Shown here: positions 1 to 6,939 of the stretch, one piece after another
How positions within the stretch are numbered: position 1 is the first letter of the stretch
Layout of the letters: the number at the start of each line of letters is the position of its first letter
From: Arcicella aurantiaca
GTDB lineage: Bacteria; Bacteroidota; Bacteroidia; Cytophagales; Spirosomataceae
Direction: 5' to 3'
DNA length: 53,263 nt
Assembly: GCF_003148625.1 (NCBI RefSeq)
Contig: NZ_QGGO01000038.1
Span: 1 to 53,263, forward strand
The notes under the pieces: model-generated
The model's input: the letters and a program-made list of their open reading frames with translations, nothing else
What the model was told of the DNA's origin: nothing
The model's database searches: none
Program-made: the position numbers and the translations under genes

Positions 1-72
1 ACCCGCTGCATTGGGGTAAATAATAGGAAAACTGACGGTTTTGGGTTTCTTTTGTTTGGTTTTCTGTTGCAT
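1..72 (-). CDS. IS110-family transposase, N-terminal 24 residues only (cut by the window edge)
   Basis: Read on the minus strand, an ATG at 72 opens a frame that runs off the left edge. It encodes a Lys/Gln-rich start followed by VSFPIIYPNAAG, the stretch that precedes the first catalytic Asp (NAAGID) in IS110-family DEDD transposases of Bacteroidota. A purine-rich AACAAGAAG sits directly before the ATG. The family moves DNA through a DEDD/Ser transposase guided by a bridge RNA. Only the start is visible, so intactness cannot be judged. The family call rests on a short motif. Confidence 0.6.
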   Translation of the reverse strand, partial: MQQKTKQKKPKTVSFPIIYPNAAG

Positions 73-329
73 CTTCTTGTTGTTTTTGATGAAAAAAATA
101 CAAAGAAGATGTATATAAAGGTTTATCAATATTCTGAACGGGGTCAAATAAATGCCACCAATGATTGCAACACAAGCTCTATAAAAAGATTATAGAACAC
201 GATACATCTCAACCGGAATGGCCATCGGGCTACGAACACCAATTTTAAATCGGTCTATTTCTCTTTGTGTCGTAAACGTACAAACGTTAGCCTGCTTTTG
301 CAACTCGTTTTTTTGAGTAGGGGGAATTA
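73..329. other. Gene-poor stretch upstream of the IS110 transposase, including its likely non-coding end
   Basis: No convincing gene lies here. The part nearest the transposase start should include the non-coding left end of the IS110 element, where IS110-group elements encode their bridge RNA; the outer boundary cannot be placed because these elements lack terminal inverted repeats. Minus-strand bases 190 to about 330 carry an open frame ending in IGVRSPMAIPVEMYRVL with no ATG start. It may be the broken gene of a further cassette interrupted by IS110. Confidence 0.4.
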
Positions 330-516
330 CCGCTAACGAAAAAGTATTGGCGAGGTTGGGGGCTTTGAAAACGTCTCGCCCGAACTGATGCTAAATTGAA
401 AAACTAATATTTACCGCTGTTGGGATGCGTTCCATCAGCCGAAACAAAAGCTAAAATGAGTACAAATATTCAATCACTTCCGTCAGCCCCCAATCTTGCC
501 AATACTATGTTGGGCG
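330..516. repeat. Palindromic attC-like recombination site, copy 1
   Basis: The ends are inverted repeats. The left arm starts CCGCTAACGAAAAAGTATTGG and runs to a GGGGG tract at about 367. The right arm (484-516) runs from CAGCCCCC to CCAATACTATGTTGGGCG. The outer cores are TAAC (left) and GTTG (right), and an inner pair CTGATG/CATCAG adds to the fold. It has the architecture of a long integron attC: two imperfectly complementary arms with AAC/GTT cores. Its interior differs from copies 2 and 3, but the arm sequences are recognisably the same. Confidence 0.7.
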
Positions 517-785
517 TGGTTAAGTTGTCGCCCGAACAGAAAAAGCAAATTGATACTTGGGTAGAATTTCGAGCTAAACGAGATTTTACGAAAGAACAAA
601 GGGATTTTTCATATCAAAAATGGTATAAAGGTGGTAGGGGCTGGAATAAAATTTGTCAGGGTGGAGTTGGTCAAATGTTAATTTTATGTTGGTATCACCA
701 TCAATTTAAGCCTAATTCTAACGAATGGCGACCTTCAATTATGATTAATTGTCTATTAAATAAATTGTCAAACGGTAAAATATAA
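508..785 (+). CDS. Small hypothetical cassette protein
   Basis: The frame is open from 420, but everything before about 508 belongs to the palindromic site, so I place the start at the ATG inside the site's right core (ACTATGTTGG), giving about 92 residues. An ATG at 456 is the alternative. The product is basic and aromatic-rich (VEFRAKRDF, GGRGWNKICQGG, WYHHQFKPN), without signal peptide or membrane segment. I do not recognise a family. It ends 5 bases before the next gene, so the two are probably cotranscribed as one cassette. Compact placement against a recombination core is typical of gene cassettes. Confidence 0.5.
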
Positions 786-790
786 TTAAA

Positions 791-1018
791 ATGACTGGTC
801 AGCAAGTAAAAAAAATGCGTCTTGAAATGGGATTAACTCAAAGAGAGTTTTCGCTAAAAATTGGACTTAAAACACAAAGTCCACTCTCAAAAATTGAAGA
901 TGGATTTATGGATTGTATTCCATATTCTTCAAAAATAAAAGAGGTTTTTGAAGAATATAAGCAAAAAAGAATAGCCCATCTTGAACGTGAAATTTCGTTT
1001 TTGCGGTCTTTCTTTTAA
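791..1018 (+). CDS. XRE/Cro-type helix-turn-helix protein
   Basis: A 75-residue protein with a Cro/C1-type HTH at residues about 4-50: VKKMRLEMGLTQREFSLKIG, then an SPLSKIEDG recognition-helix region. A charged, probably helical tail (EEYKQKRIAHLEREISFL) may dimerise. It follows the preceding small gene by 5 bases and stops 3 bases before palindromic site copy 2. That packing implies both genes travel together as one cassette. An antitoxin or autoregulator role for the upstream gene is possible because such pairs are common in cassette arrays; this is inference only. Confidence 0.7.
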   Translation: MTGQQVKKMRLEMGLTQREFSLKIGLKTQSPLSKIEDGFMDCIPYSSKIKEVFEEYKQKRIAHLEREISFLRSFF

Positions 1019-1021
1019 TCA

Positions 1022-1217
1022 CGCACAACGAAAAAGTATTTATGAAGAAGGGGGAATTTGGAACTCGTCAGTCCGTAACTGTTGCCGTGTTTTGTTCCAA
1101 TGTTGAATAACTTCCAACTGCTTAATAGGTTTCCGTCCGACGGTGCAAATGTTTATTAATGTACTAATGTTCAATAACTTACGTCAGCCCCCTTTTTCAT
1201 AAATACTATGTTGGCGG
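1022..1217. repeat. Palindromic attC-like recombination site, copy 2
   Basis: A 196-bp element. The left arm CGCACAACGAAAAAGTATTT plus ATGAAGAAGGGGG (1022-1054) pairs with the right arm CCCCCTTTTTCATAAATACT plus ATGTTGGCGG (1188-1217). It is the same length as copy 3 and clearly homologous over its whole length, sharing for example TTCCGTCCGACGGTG in the interior. The bases outside the AAC and GTT cores do not pair with each other. They pair with the far ends of the neighbouring cassettes, as expected for a recombination junction. Confidence 0.75.
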
Positions 1218-1296
1218 AAGATTTATTATCGTAGTCCGAGCGAGACTGTCCCACGGGGGGATGCGTTATGTCGGACGTTATCCAAAAACTAAAATT

Positions 1297-1416
1297 ATGT
1301 TTAAGAAACAAACTGAAATTCAAAAATCCTTTGATTGTGCAGGTTACAAGGAAAAGAACGTTGTCCTTTACTTTTTTGGCGTTGTAATCTACCGTTCAAA
1401 AACGCTATTTCTCTAA
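1297..1416 (+). CDS. Possible 39-residue cassette ORF
   Basis: An ATG at 1297, preceded by an A-rich AACTAAAATT stretch, opens a short frame (MFKKQTEIQKSFDCAGYKEK...). It ends at 1416, overlapping the tail of the convergent gene by 12 bases. The product is basic with an aromatic hydrophobic patch (VVLYFFGVVIY). It lies in the otherwise empty first part of the second cassette (1218-1404). Evidence for translation is weak; it could be chance. Confidence 0.3.
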   Translation: MFKKQTEIQKSFDCAGYKEKNVVLYFFGVVIYRSKTLFL

Positions 1417-1599
1417 AACAAAAGTCAGCGTTGAACAATATAAAGTATTGCTTGGTGCAATTTGGTAAAACTGAACAACTTTGTACCCTTCACTTAGATA
1501 CTTATTAAGTTGTGGGTATTCGTGTTCGGAAAAATGCGTTTTTCCGTTGCTATCCATTTCTGGTGTTGCGTTGATATTTACTGAAATTACTTTTTGCAT
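1405..1599 (-). CDS. Small hypothetical cassette protein (64 aa)
   Basis: A 64-residue soluble protein with no recognised domain. It starts MQKVISVNINATPEMDSNG and carries an amphipathic middle (YPQLNKYLSEGYKVVQFYQI) and a beta-like tail. The GYKVVQF pattern resembles small DUF4177-like or modulator folds, but the match is too short to name. It is divergent from the next gene, with 33 bases between the two starts, so they may share a regulatory region. It sits inside the second cassette of the array. Confidence 0.5.
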   Translation of the reverse strand: MQKVISVNINATPEMDSNGKTHFSEHEYPQLNKYLSEGYKVVQFYQIAPSNTLYCSTLTFVLEK

Positions 1600-1632
1600 T
1601 GTCTATGTGTTTAAAATTTAAAAATAAAAATT

Positions 1633-1836
1633 ATGTCAAATACAGTCAAAAACCCTCATGGTTCATTTTTTGATAATAATGTGATTGTCGCAAGAGAAAG
1701 TCAGGACGGCAGTCCATACTGTCAAGTTGGAAACGGGCTATTTTCTTTACACATGGATTCATATTTGATAATCCCATTGGAAAAGATAAATAAAGAAGAG
1801 CTTACCAAGCTGGGCTATTCTCACTTGTTTCAATAG
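1633..1836 (+). CDS. Small hypothetical cassette protein (67 aa)
   Basis: A 67-residue product (MSNTVKNPHGSFFDNNVIVA...), without signal peptide or membrane segment, ending KEELTKLGYSHLFQ. An AATTTAAAAATAAAAATT leader precedes the ATG, typical of Bacteroidota starts. Its 3' end overlaps the 3' end of the opposite-strand gene by 35 bases. No family is recognised. It lies in the second cassette and diverges from the 64-residue gene. Confidence 0.45.
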   Translation: MSNTVKNPHGSFFDNNVIVARESQDGSPYCQVGNGLFSLHMDSYLIIPLEKINKEELTKLGYSHLFQ

Positions 1837-2194
1837 TAATTGAGTGTACTTTTCCAAAAGTATTGTTAGTCATTCTGATATTGGAAGCACCCACAATTTT
1901 AATACCGTTTCCAGAAGCCCCTACGCAACTTCTATAATATGCCTCTACGCTACTTCTGAAGTGTTCGTAGTTGATATGGTCGTGTTTAGAAAAAGGATTG
2001 CTTACTTGTAATGGGTCAGTTTCATAAGAGAAACTACTGCCATAGTCTTGTCGAATGTCGCAATGGTAGTCAAAAGTTTTGCCATTAACTGTAACCGTGA
2101 AGAAAACTCTTGAAACTGCGTGTTCGTTGTCGCTGCCAAATTCTTGCGAATCTTGTACGCACTTGTAGAACGTGATTTGGGCATTATGTTTCAT
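1802..2194 (-). CDS. Hypothetical cassette protein (130 aa)
   Basis: I start at the ATG at 2194 (MKHNAQITFYKCVQDS...) rather than the in-frame ATG at 2242, because the extra 16 residues read through AT-rich leader and resemble no protein start. The product is soluble and beta-rich (VSRVFFTVTVNGKTFDYHCD, then an aromatic helix YEHFRSSVEAYYRSCVG, then IRMTNNTFG). I do not recognise it. It is transcribed toward the 67-residue gene and overlaps its tail. Confidence 0.5.
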   Translation of the reverse strand: MKHNAQITFYKCVQDSQEFGSDNEHAVSRVFFTVTVNGKTFDYHCDIRQDYGSSFSYETDPLQVSNPFSKHDHINYEHFRSSVEAYYRSCVGASGNGIKIVGASNIRMTNNTFGKVHSITIETSENSPAW

Positions 2195-2260
2195 AATTAT
2201 TTTAAAAATTAAAAGTTTCAGTTGAGGAGTAAACTGTCCCACGAGGGAGTTTTAAATTTT

Positions 2261-2456
2261 CCGCCAACGTACAAGTATTTATGAAGAAGGGGGGATTTGG
2301 AACTCGTCCGCCCGTAACTGGTGCTGGGTTTTGTTCCAAAGTTGAGTTACTTCCAACTGCTTCATAGGTTTCCGTCCGACGGTGTAAATGTTTATTAATA
2401 TACTCATGTTCAATTACTTCCGTCCGCCCCCTTTTTCATAAATACTATGTTGGTGG
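2261..2456. repeat. Palindromic attC-like recombination site, copy 3
   Basis: A 196-bp element: left arm CCGCCAACGTACAAGTATTT plus ATGAAGAAGGGGG (2261-2293), right arm CCCCCTTTTTCATAAATACT plus ATGTTGGTGG (2427-2456). It is a close relative of copy 2. The sequence outside the left core (TTCCGCCAAC) is the exact reverse complement of the sequence after copy 2's right core (GTTGGCGGAA). The 147 bases from 2457 to 2603 hold no gene I can support. Confidence 0.75.
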
Positions 2457-2603
2457 CTGCCGCTTTTCCTCACCTGTCAAGTGTCCATGAGTAAAGTGTC
2501 GAGCAATGAGTCCATTTAAAGTAAGTTGAAACAAAACGCACAGTAGTAAAATCTTTCACATCGCCCATCGTCCAAACAAGTTTCAATTTAATTTTATTTA
2601 CCT

Positions 2604-3452
2604 TTACATAGAGGTAGAAGAACCATCTAAAACTTGTCCTTCTTCATAAATATCTTCTTTTTTTTCTTTTTTCAGTTTAGTTATCTTTAATATCGCAGAA
2701 TCTTTGTCTGTGGGTAATTGATAAACTTTACCATCAATTTTAATGTCAAAGAAATCGCTTTCTGCTGAATAATTTTGTTTAAATATTTTCAATACACTCA
2801 CCTCATATGAGTAATTCCCACAATCATATTTAAACTTATCGTACATATATAAATCACGCTCACCATAATCTACCCCATCAGAGCAAATATAAAATTGTCC
2901 AAGAATTTTATTATCATCACTATTAACGTACAAGTCAATAATCCTTAACTGAGTTTCAAATTTTCCGTCATGAAAAGACTCGCTATTTACAGCATAATAT
3001 ATATACTCATTTTCCTTTGCTTTAACCTCATATTCATTTTTTTTCTCAACTGCCTGTTCTCTTTTTATTACTATTGTGGCAACTTCTAATGTTGTATTGT
3101 AGGCGAGTAAGGTGCATTTATACTTATTATCGTTTTTATCTTCAAAATCAAAACTGTTTCCAATGAAAAGTACCTCCATTGAAGTGCCAGATTTAGGTAA
3201 TGAAACATTATAGAGGTTGCCTGCACCATTATCAAATCCGATTATCAAACCCGATTCTGGATGTTGAAATGATTCATTTATTTTTATATTTATAGAACCA
3301 TCGGGGTTTATTAAGGGTAATTCAGATTTTTGTTCTTCAATTTTTACTGACTCGTCATCGGAACATTTTGATAATCCCCAGAAAAATAATATCAAAATTG
3401 ATAAGAAAAAAACTGATAACCATTTATCCAAAAATCCAAATATATATCTCAT
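2604..3452 (-). CDS. Membrane-anchored hypothetical protein (282 aa)
   Basis: A single hydrophobic segment at residues about 11-27 (WLSVFFLSILILFFWGL) is followed by SKC. This could be an unusual lipobox, or the segment could be a plain membrane anchor. The rest is charged and beta-rich, with Lys/Glu-rich stretches (VEKKNEYEVKAKENEYIYYA) and a C-terminal KKEKKEDIYEEG. It has no recognised domain. It is the last of three co-directional genes in the third cassette, 46 bases after its neighbour. Exposure on the outer face of the inner membrane is inferred. Confidence 0.55.
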   Translation of the reverse strand: MRYIFGFLDKWLSVFFLSILILFFWGLSKCSDDESVKIEEQKSELPLINPDGSINIKINESFQHPESGLIIGFDNGAGNLYNVSLPKSGTSMEVLFIGNSFDFEDKNDNKYKCTLLAYNTTLEVATIVIKREQAVEKKNEYEVKAKENEYIYYAVNSESFHDGKFETQLRIIDLYVNSDDNKILGQFYICSDGVDYGERDLYMYDKFKYDCGNYSYEVSVLKIFKQNYSAESDFFDIKIDGKVYQLPTDKDSAILKITKLKKEKKEDIYEEGQVLDGSSTSM

Positions 3453-3498
3453 TGAAATTGGTTTTAAGTAACAAAATTATTTTTTCTGATAACGTAAA

Positions 3499-4443
3499 TC
3501 AAATAAGGTTCTTACTTCTTGCATAAGTAATGAACGTTTTGACGTATGAGTCGTTATAATCGTTATTGTCAAAACGACCAATAATATCGGGAATATAATT
3601 ATCAAAATATAGGTTGTATGAATTTGCTTGTAATAAATTGAATTCATATATGACACGTTCAATTGCACTAATTATTTTGGATGTTTTTTTAAAATGACCA
3701 TCGTTTATATGGTCTAAAATCTCCATAAAAAACTCCATTTTCTCATTAGTTGTTAACGAAACATTTTGAAAATCATTTGATTTGTATGAAGACTTGGTTA
3801 TAACAATTCTGAAAATTTCTAAAAGCACCTCTTCTCTGAAAGGTACTGATTTGAAACTCTTTGAGTAAGATAAAGCCCATTGGAATGCCTCCCAAGCTGG
3901 AAGTGATTTATTAGTTAATGACACTAAATTATCTATAACTGCATTTCTCTGATATGCGTCAAAGTGCTGAGGAAAAACATCCCTCATAGCAATAGATGCT
4001 TCCCCTTTATTAGGGTAAATTGCTCGTGCTTCTTGTAACCATTTTAATCTATCGTAATTATGGCTCGAAGCTGATACAGCCATAAGAACCAAAATCTTTG
4101 ATGATAGTTCTTTGTCTCCTTTAAAATCTTGCCAATAATTGTGATAAATATCCCATTCTAATATGTGAGACCTCACTTGGTTTTCAATACTTATTTCGTT
4201 GGAATTGTAGTATGTAGCACCCTGTATTTTTATAATATCCTCAACTCTACATGGTATTTGATTATTTAAAAGATATTTGGCAATCTCTTTGACATATTTA
4301 ATGGCTTCTTGTCTCTGTTGATAACTTGTGTTACGACCATTGCTTCTATGTACATAAACAATTTTGTATTTATCAATAAATGCTTTCGGGTCGCTAACAT
4401 GACCATCTTTATAGTTTTGCGAAAATAAATCGAAAAGTCCCAT
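3499..4443 (-). CDS. Hypothetical alpha-helical protein (314 aa)
   Basis: A 314-residue soluble protein starting MGLFDLFSQNYKDG, with a largely helical body: long amphipathic stretches near residues 130-200 and 225-275. There is no signal peptide, and no nucleotide-binding or nuclease motif that I can see. It follows the zinc-ribbon gene by 9 bases and precedes the membrane-anchored gene, so the three probably form one operon carried as a single 2.3-kb cassette. Function is unknown; a phage-defence or surface role would be guesswork. Confidence 0.55.
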   Translation of the reverse strand: MGLFDLFSQNYKDGHVSDPKAFIDKYKIVYVHRSNGRNTSYQQRQEAIKYVKEIAKYLLNNQIPCRVEDIIKIQGATYYNSNEISIENQVRSHILEWDIYHNYWQDFKGDKELSSKILVLMAVSASSHNYDRLKWLQEARAIYPNKGEASIAMRDVFPQHFDAYQRNAVIDNLVSLTNKSLPAWEAFQWALSYSKSFKSVPFREEVLLEIFRIVITKSSYKSNDFQNVSLTTNEKMEFFMEILDHINDGHFKKTSKIISAIERVIYEFNLLQANSYNLYFDNYIPDIIGRFDNNDYNDSYVKTFITYARSKNLI

Positions 4444-4452
4444 TCTAAATAT

Positions 4453-4641
4453 TTAGTTAACAGTTCCACAAATACAACAATAGTAGTTTTTACCTTTTCT
4501 AACTCCTGTTAAAAGCATAGAAAGTCCACCTGTTAGAAGATAGCCACCTACGATTTTGGCTGTTGAAAGAGCTTTGTCATCAAATTCTTGATGAACAGTT
4601 ACACGTCCACAATTTTTACATTTTTGAGATTTTTGTGCCAT
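4453..4641 (-). CDS. Small zinc-ribbon protein
   Basis: About 62 residues. I start at MAQKSQKC (ATG at 4641); an ATG three codons earlier is equally possible. Two cysteine knuckles (CKNCG near the start, CCICG at the end) can bind one zinc ion. They are separated by a hydrophobic Gly-rich segment (IVGGYLLTGGLSMLLTG) that looks like a membrane hairpin. The layout resembles small zinc-ribbon/glycine-zipper proteins found beside accessory operons. It heads the three-gene operon of the third cassette, nearest the recombinase. Confidence 0.6.
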   Translation of the reverse strand: MAQKSQKCKNCGRVTVHQEFDDKALSTAKIVGGYLLTGGLSMLLTGVRKGKNYYCCICGTVN

Positions 4642-4734
4642 TTTGAACATTATTTAAATAAAAGGCTGTCCACCACCTTGATGAACAGGGTGAGTTAAAA
4701 GCATTTTCAAGGAAGTTCTGTTTTTTCCGTTGCG

Positions 4735-4812
4735 GTTGCCACCAACGAGCGTATAACCGCCATAGGCACTGTTTTTTTATAGTTTATGGCAGTTATATCG
4801 CATGTATCTGAA
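4735..4812. repeat. Short hairpin site beside the recombinase gene (candidate attI or terminal attC)
   Basis: The left arm CCAACGAGCGTATAACCGCC plus ATA pairs with the right arm TATGGCAGTTATATCGC (one bulge, one mismatch) around an A/T-rich loop. It is far shorter than the three 190-bp sites. Just outside its AAC core is GCGGTTGCCACC, which matches in reverse complement the start of the third cassette (GTTGGTGGCTGCCGC at 2449). On the other arm the core has drifted to GTATC. Being shorter and next to the recombinase, it could be the primary site. Bases 4813-4866 hold nothing else. Confidence 0.55.
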
Positions 4813-4866
4813 CCTTTTTTGATTTTTGTTTGGTGCAGATTTATTTTTAAAACTACGTATTTTTTT

Positions 4867-6531
4867 CTAAATGTCCAATTTATCCAAAGGACTTTTTATT
4901 TGGTCAAAACCTTTGGTTGTGATATGGGTATAAATCTCTGTGGTCTTTGAACTGGAATGCCCTAAAAGACTTTGAATGTACCGTATATCTGTACCATTTT
5001 CAAGTAAATGTGTTGCGAAACTATGTCGTAACGTATGCACACTTACGTCTTTGATAATGCCTGCCTTTTGTACGGAGGCATGGAAAATATTCTGAATACT
5101 CCTTGTAGAATATTGTTCTCCGAGTTTTAGACCCTCAAAAAGCCAAATCTGTGGTCGATACTCTTTGAAATATGCTCTTAAAATGTGGAGTGTTTTCTCT
5201 GACAAAAGGGTGTATCTATCTCTTTTACCCTTTGCTTGTTCAATTCTGACTTGCATTCTTTCTGAATCTATGTCTTTGATTTTTAGATTTATCGCTTCGC
5301 TGATACGTAATCCTGCCGAATAAATGGTCATTAAAATGGCTTTGTGTTTGATATTTTCAGTGGCATTCAAAATAGCTTTTACCTCTTCTGTACTCAAGAC
5401 GGATGGTAATGCTTTTTCTTTTTTGGGACGGTCGATGAAATAGAACTTTCGTTGACCGCCCAATACTTTTTCATAATAGAATTTGATGGCATTAATGGAC
5501 TGATTTTGGTAGGTAATGGATATTTTTCGTTCTGTGACTAAGTATCTCAAAAACTTGATAATCATGGGTTCATCAATCGTTTTTATATCGCAGGTTGGGT
5601 AATAATTGATAAACTCCTCAAATAAACCTGTGTATAATTTGATCGTTTTTTGGCTATAACGTAATTCCACTAATTTCATAGAATAATCCTCTGGACAATA
5701 GCGGTAATTAGCTAATTTATAAGGGTTTATCCGACTTACTTTGTCGCTTTGTGGTTCCTGTTCTTCGTAGCGAAGAGTCAAATTGAGTAATTTAATTTGT
5801 CGCTTAATTTCCTCCAAAAACTGTTCGGTATAAGGAACTGTCCACCATTTATTTTTAACATCCCAAACATGATAAGGGATTGATTTTAAGGCTTTTGAGA
5901 GTTCGGGATTGTAGCCGAAAATAACCTTCAAACGCTTAGTGCTGGTCTTGAAAATTAATACTTCGTTTTTAGAAAATGTTACTTTTTCTTTACTGTTTGG
6001 AATTGGGTTTTCTATCTCTTCATGTACTTTTAGGTCATGGAGCCGATTGCCAAAATAGTTGACTATCATTTCGAGGTTGCCGGGGTAGTTGGGAATACTC
6101 CAAAAATACTGTTCTTTTTCCCATTTACTGTATCGAATAGTCAAGATAAATTTTACATCAACATCGTTTTTCGGCATTTTGACCAAAATTTTTCTGCCAA
6201 TAACTTCCACATAAATTTTTGTTTTATCAAAGGTTAATAAAATCGTTGGATTTTTTTCAAACTGCTTATTGTCAGGCAATTCTGAATTTTTATTCTCAAT
6301 TACTTGAGTACCTGAAGTAAGTATTTCCTGTTCCTGTACAAAGCTGATTTCAGGGAAAAGGGCTTTTAGCTTATAAAAACTTTTTTTCTCATCAGGAATA
6401 TGCCAAGTTTTTAGGTTTTGGCTCCACCGAGCATCTTTAATTTGCTTGATAATGGCGGTAAAATGTTGATTATACGGAAAATCAACTTTAATGCGAGATT
6501 GACCTTTATGAATTATCTTGGAAATCTTCAT
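4867..6531 (-). CDS. Tyrosine recombinase with three N-terminal W-x6-W repeats
   Basis: 554 residues. The C-terminal half is a complete tyrosine recombinase: core-binding domain at about 280-365, catalytic Arg409 (AGLRISEA), Lys near 434-436, His499 and Arg502 (HTLRHSFATHLL), His525 (LGHSS) and nucleophile Tyr534 (IYTHIT). This is close to the Xer/IntI/phage integrase pattern. The N-terminal 245 residues hold three copies of a small unit ending W-x6-W-x-[IV]-P (W36/W43, W137/W144, W223/W230), which I infer to be DNA-binding or dimerisation modules. The gene ends about 55 bases from the short hairpin site, and ssb lies 60 bases upstream on the same strand. A role in cassette exchange is inferred from position. 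Confidence 0.85.
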   Translation of the reverse strand: MKISKIIHKGQSRIKVDFPYNQHFTAIIKQIKDARWSQNLKTWHIPDEKKSFYKLKALFPEISFVQEQEILTSGTQVIENKNSELPDNKQFEKNPTILLTFDKTKIYVEVIGRKILVKMPKNDVDVKFILTIRYSKWEKEQYFWSIPNYPGNLEMIVNYFGNRLHDLKVHEEIENPIPNSKEKVTFSKNEVLIFKTSTKRLKVIFGYNPELSKALKSIPYHVWDVKNKWWTVPYTEQFLEEIKRQIKLLNLTLRYEEQEPQSDKVSRINPYKLANYRYCPEDYSMKLVELRYSQKTIKLYTGLFEEFINYYPTCDIKTIDEPMIIKFLRYLVTERKISITYQNQSINAIKFYYEKVLGGQRKFYFIDRPKKEKALPSVLSTEEVKAILNATENIKHKAILMTIYSAGLRISEAINLKIKDIDSERMQVRIEQAKGKRDRYTLLSEKTLHILRAYFKEYRPQIWLFEGLKLGEQYSTRSIQNIFHASVQKAGIIKDVSVHTLRHSFATHLLENGTDIRYIQSLLGHSSSKTTEIYTHITTKGFDQIKSPLDKLDI

Positions 6532-6534
6532 TTT

Positions 6535-6546
6535 TGGCGGTTATAC
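6535..6546. promoter_or_regulatory. 12-bp TGGCGGTTATAC motif repeated inverted on both sides of the recombinase gene
   Basis: TGGCGGTTATAC occurs here, just upstream of the recombinase start, and as its exact reverse complement at 4751-4762 inside the short hairpin site downstream. Both copies are followed a few bases later by GTTGG. Two identical 12-mers flanking the gene are a plausible recombinase binding or autoregulation site. Function is not shown by the sequence. Confidence 0.4.
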
Positions 6547-6591
6547 AATGATATGGTTGGATAGACGCAATAAAAAAGGGTCATAAAGCCC

Positions 6592-6939
6592 TTAATGGGC
6601 TTCATGACTTGCTTTATCGAGCATCAAAAAACTCTCGGCAATGACTTCGGTAACATAGCGTTTTTGTCCGTCTTTGTCGTCGTAAGTTCTGTTTTTGAGT
6701 TTCCCTTCCAGATAAATTAAACTGCCTTTGTGCAGATACTTTTCGGCAAGGTCTGCCAAACCTCGCCATAATACAACATTATGCCAGTCGGTATTTGATT
6801 GATTTTGTCCGTTAGCATCTTTATAATGTTCAGAAGTGGCTAAGGAAAATTTGGCAACTTTTACATTGCCTTCGAGATTTTGGATGATGGGGTCGTTGCC
6901 CAAATTGCCAATCAGTGTTACTTTGTTGAGTCCTCTCAT
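6592..6939 (-). CDS. ssb: Single-stranded DNA-binding protein
   Basis: 115 residues with an OB fold. It begins MRGLNKVTLIGNLGNDPII and includes FSLATSEHYKDANGQ, the DWHNVVLWRGLADLAEKYL signature and a GSLIYLEGKLKNRTYDD strand. It coats single-stranded DNA. The usual acidic C-terminal tail (DDDIPF type), which recruits repair and replication proteins, is missing: the protein stops at DKASHEAH. This suits a plasmid- or element-borne SSB that does not need host partners. It is transcribed toward the recombinase with 60 bases between, so the two are probably one operon. SSB is relevant if the recombinase uses folded single-stranded sites. Confidence 0.9.
   Translation of the reverse strand: MRGLNKVTLIGNLGNDPIIQNLEGNVKVAKFSLATSEHYKDANGQNQSNTDWHNVVLWRGLADLAEKYLHKGSLIYLEGKLKNRTYDDKDGQKRYVTEVIAESFLMLDKASHEAH

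Noticed and set aside
190-330. Minus-strand open frame ending IGVRSPMAIPVEMYRVL, faintly like the end of CsrA
   Set aside because: No ATG, no recognisable N-terminal half, and the likeness is limited to a few residues; kept only as a possible broken cassette gene.
420-507. N-terminal extension of the first cassette gene
   Set aside because: These codons fall inside the palindromic recombination site, which is shared with other copies that have no gene there.
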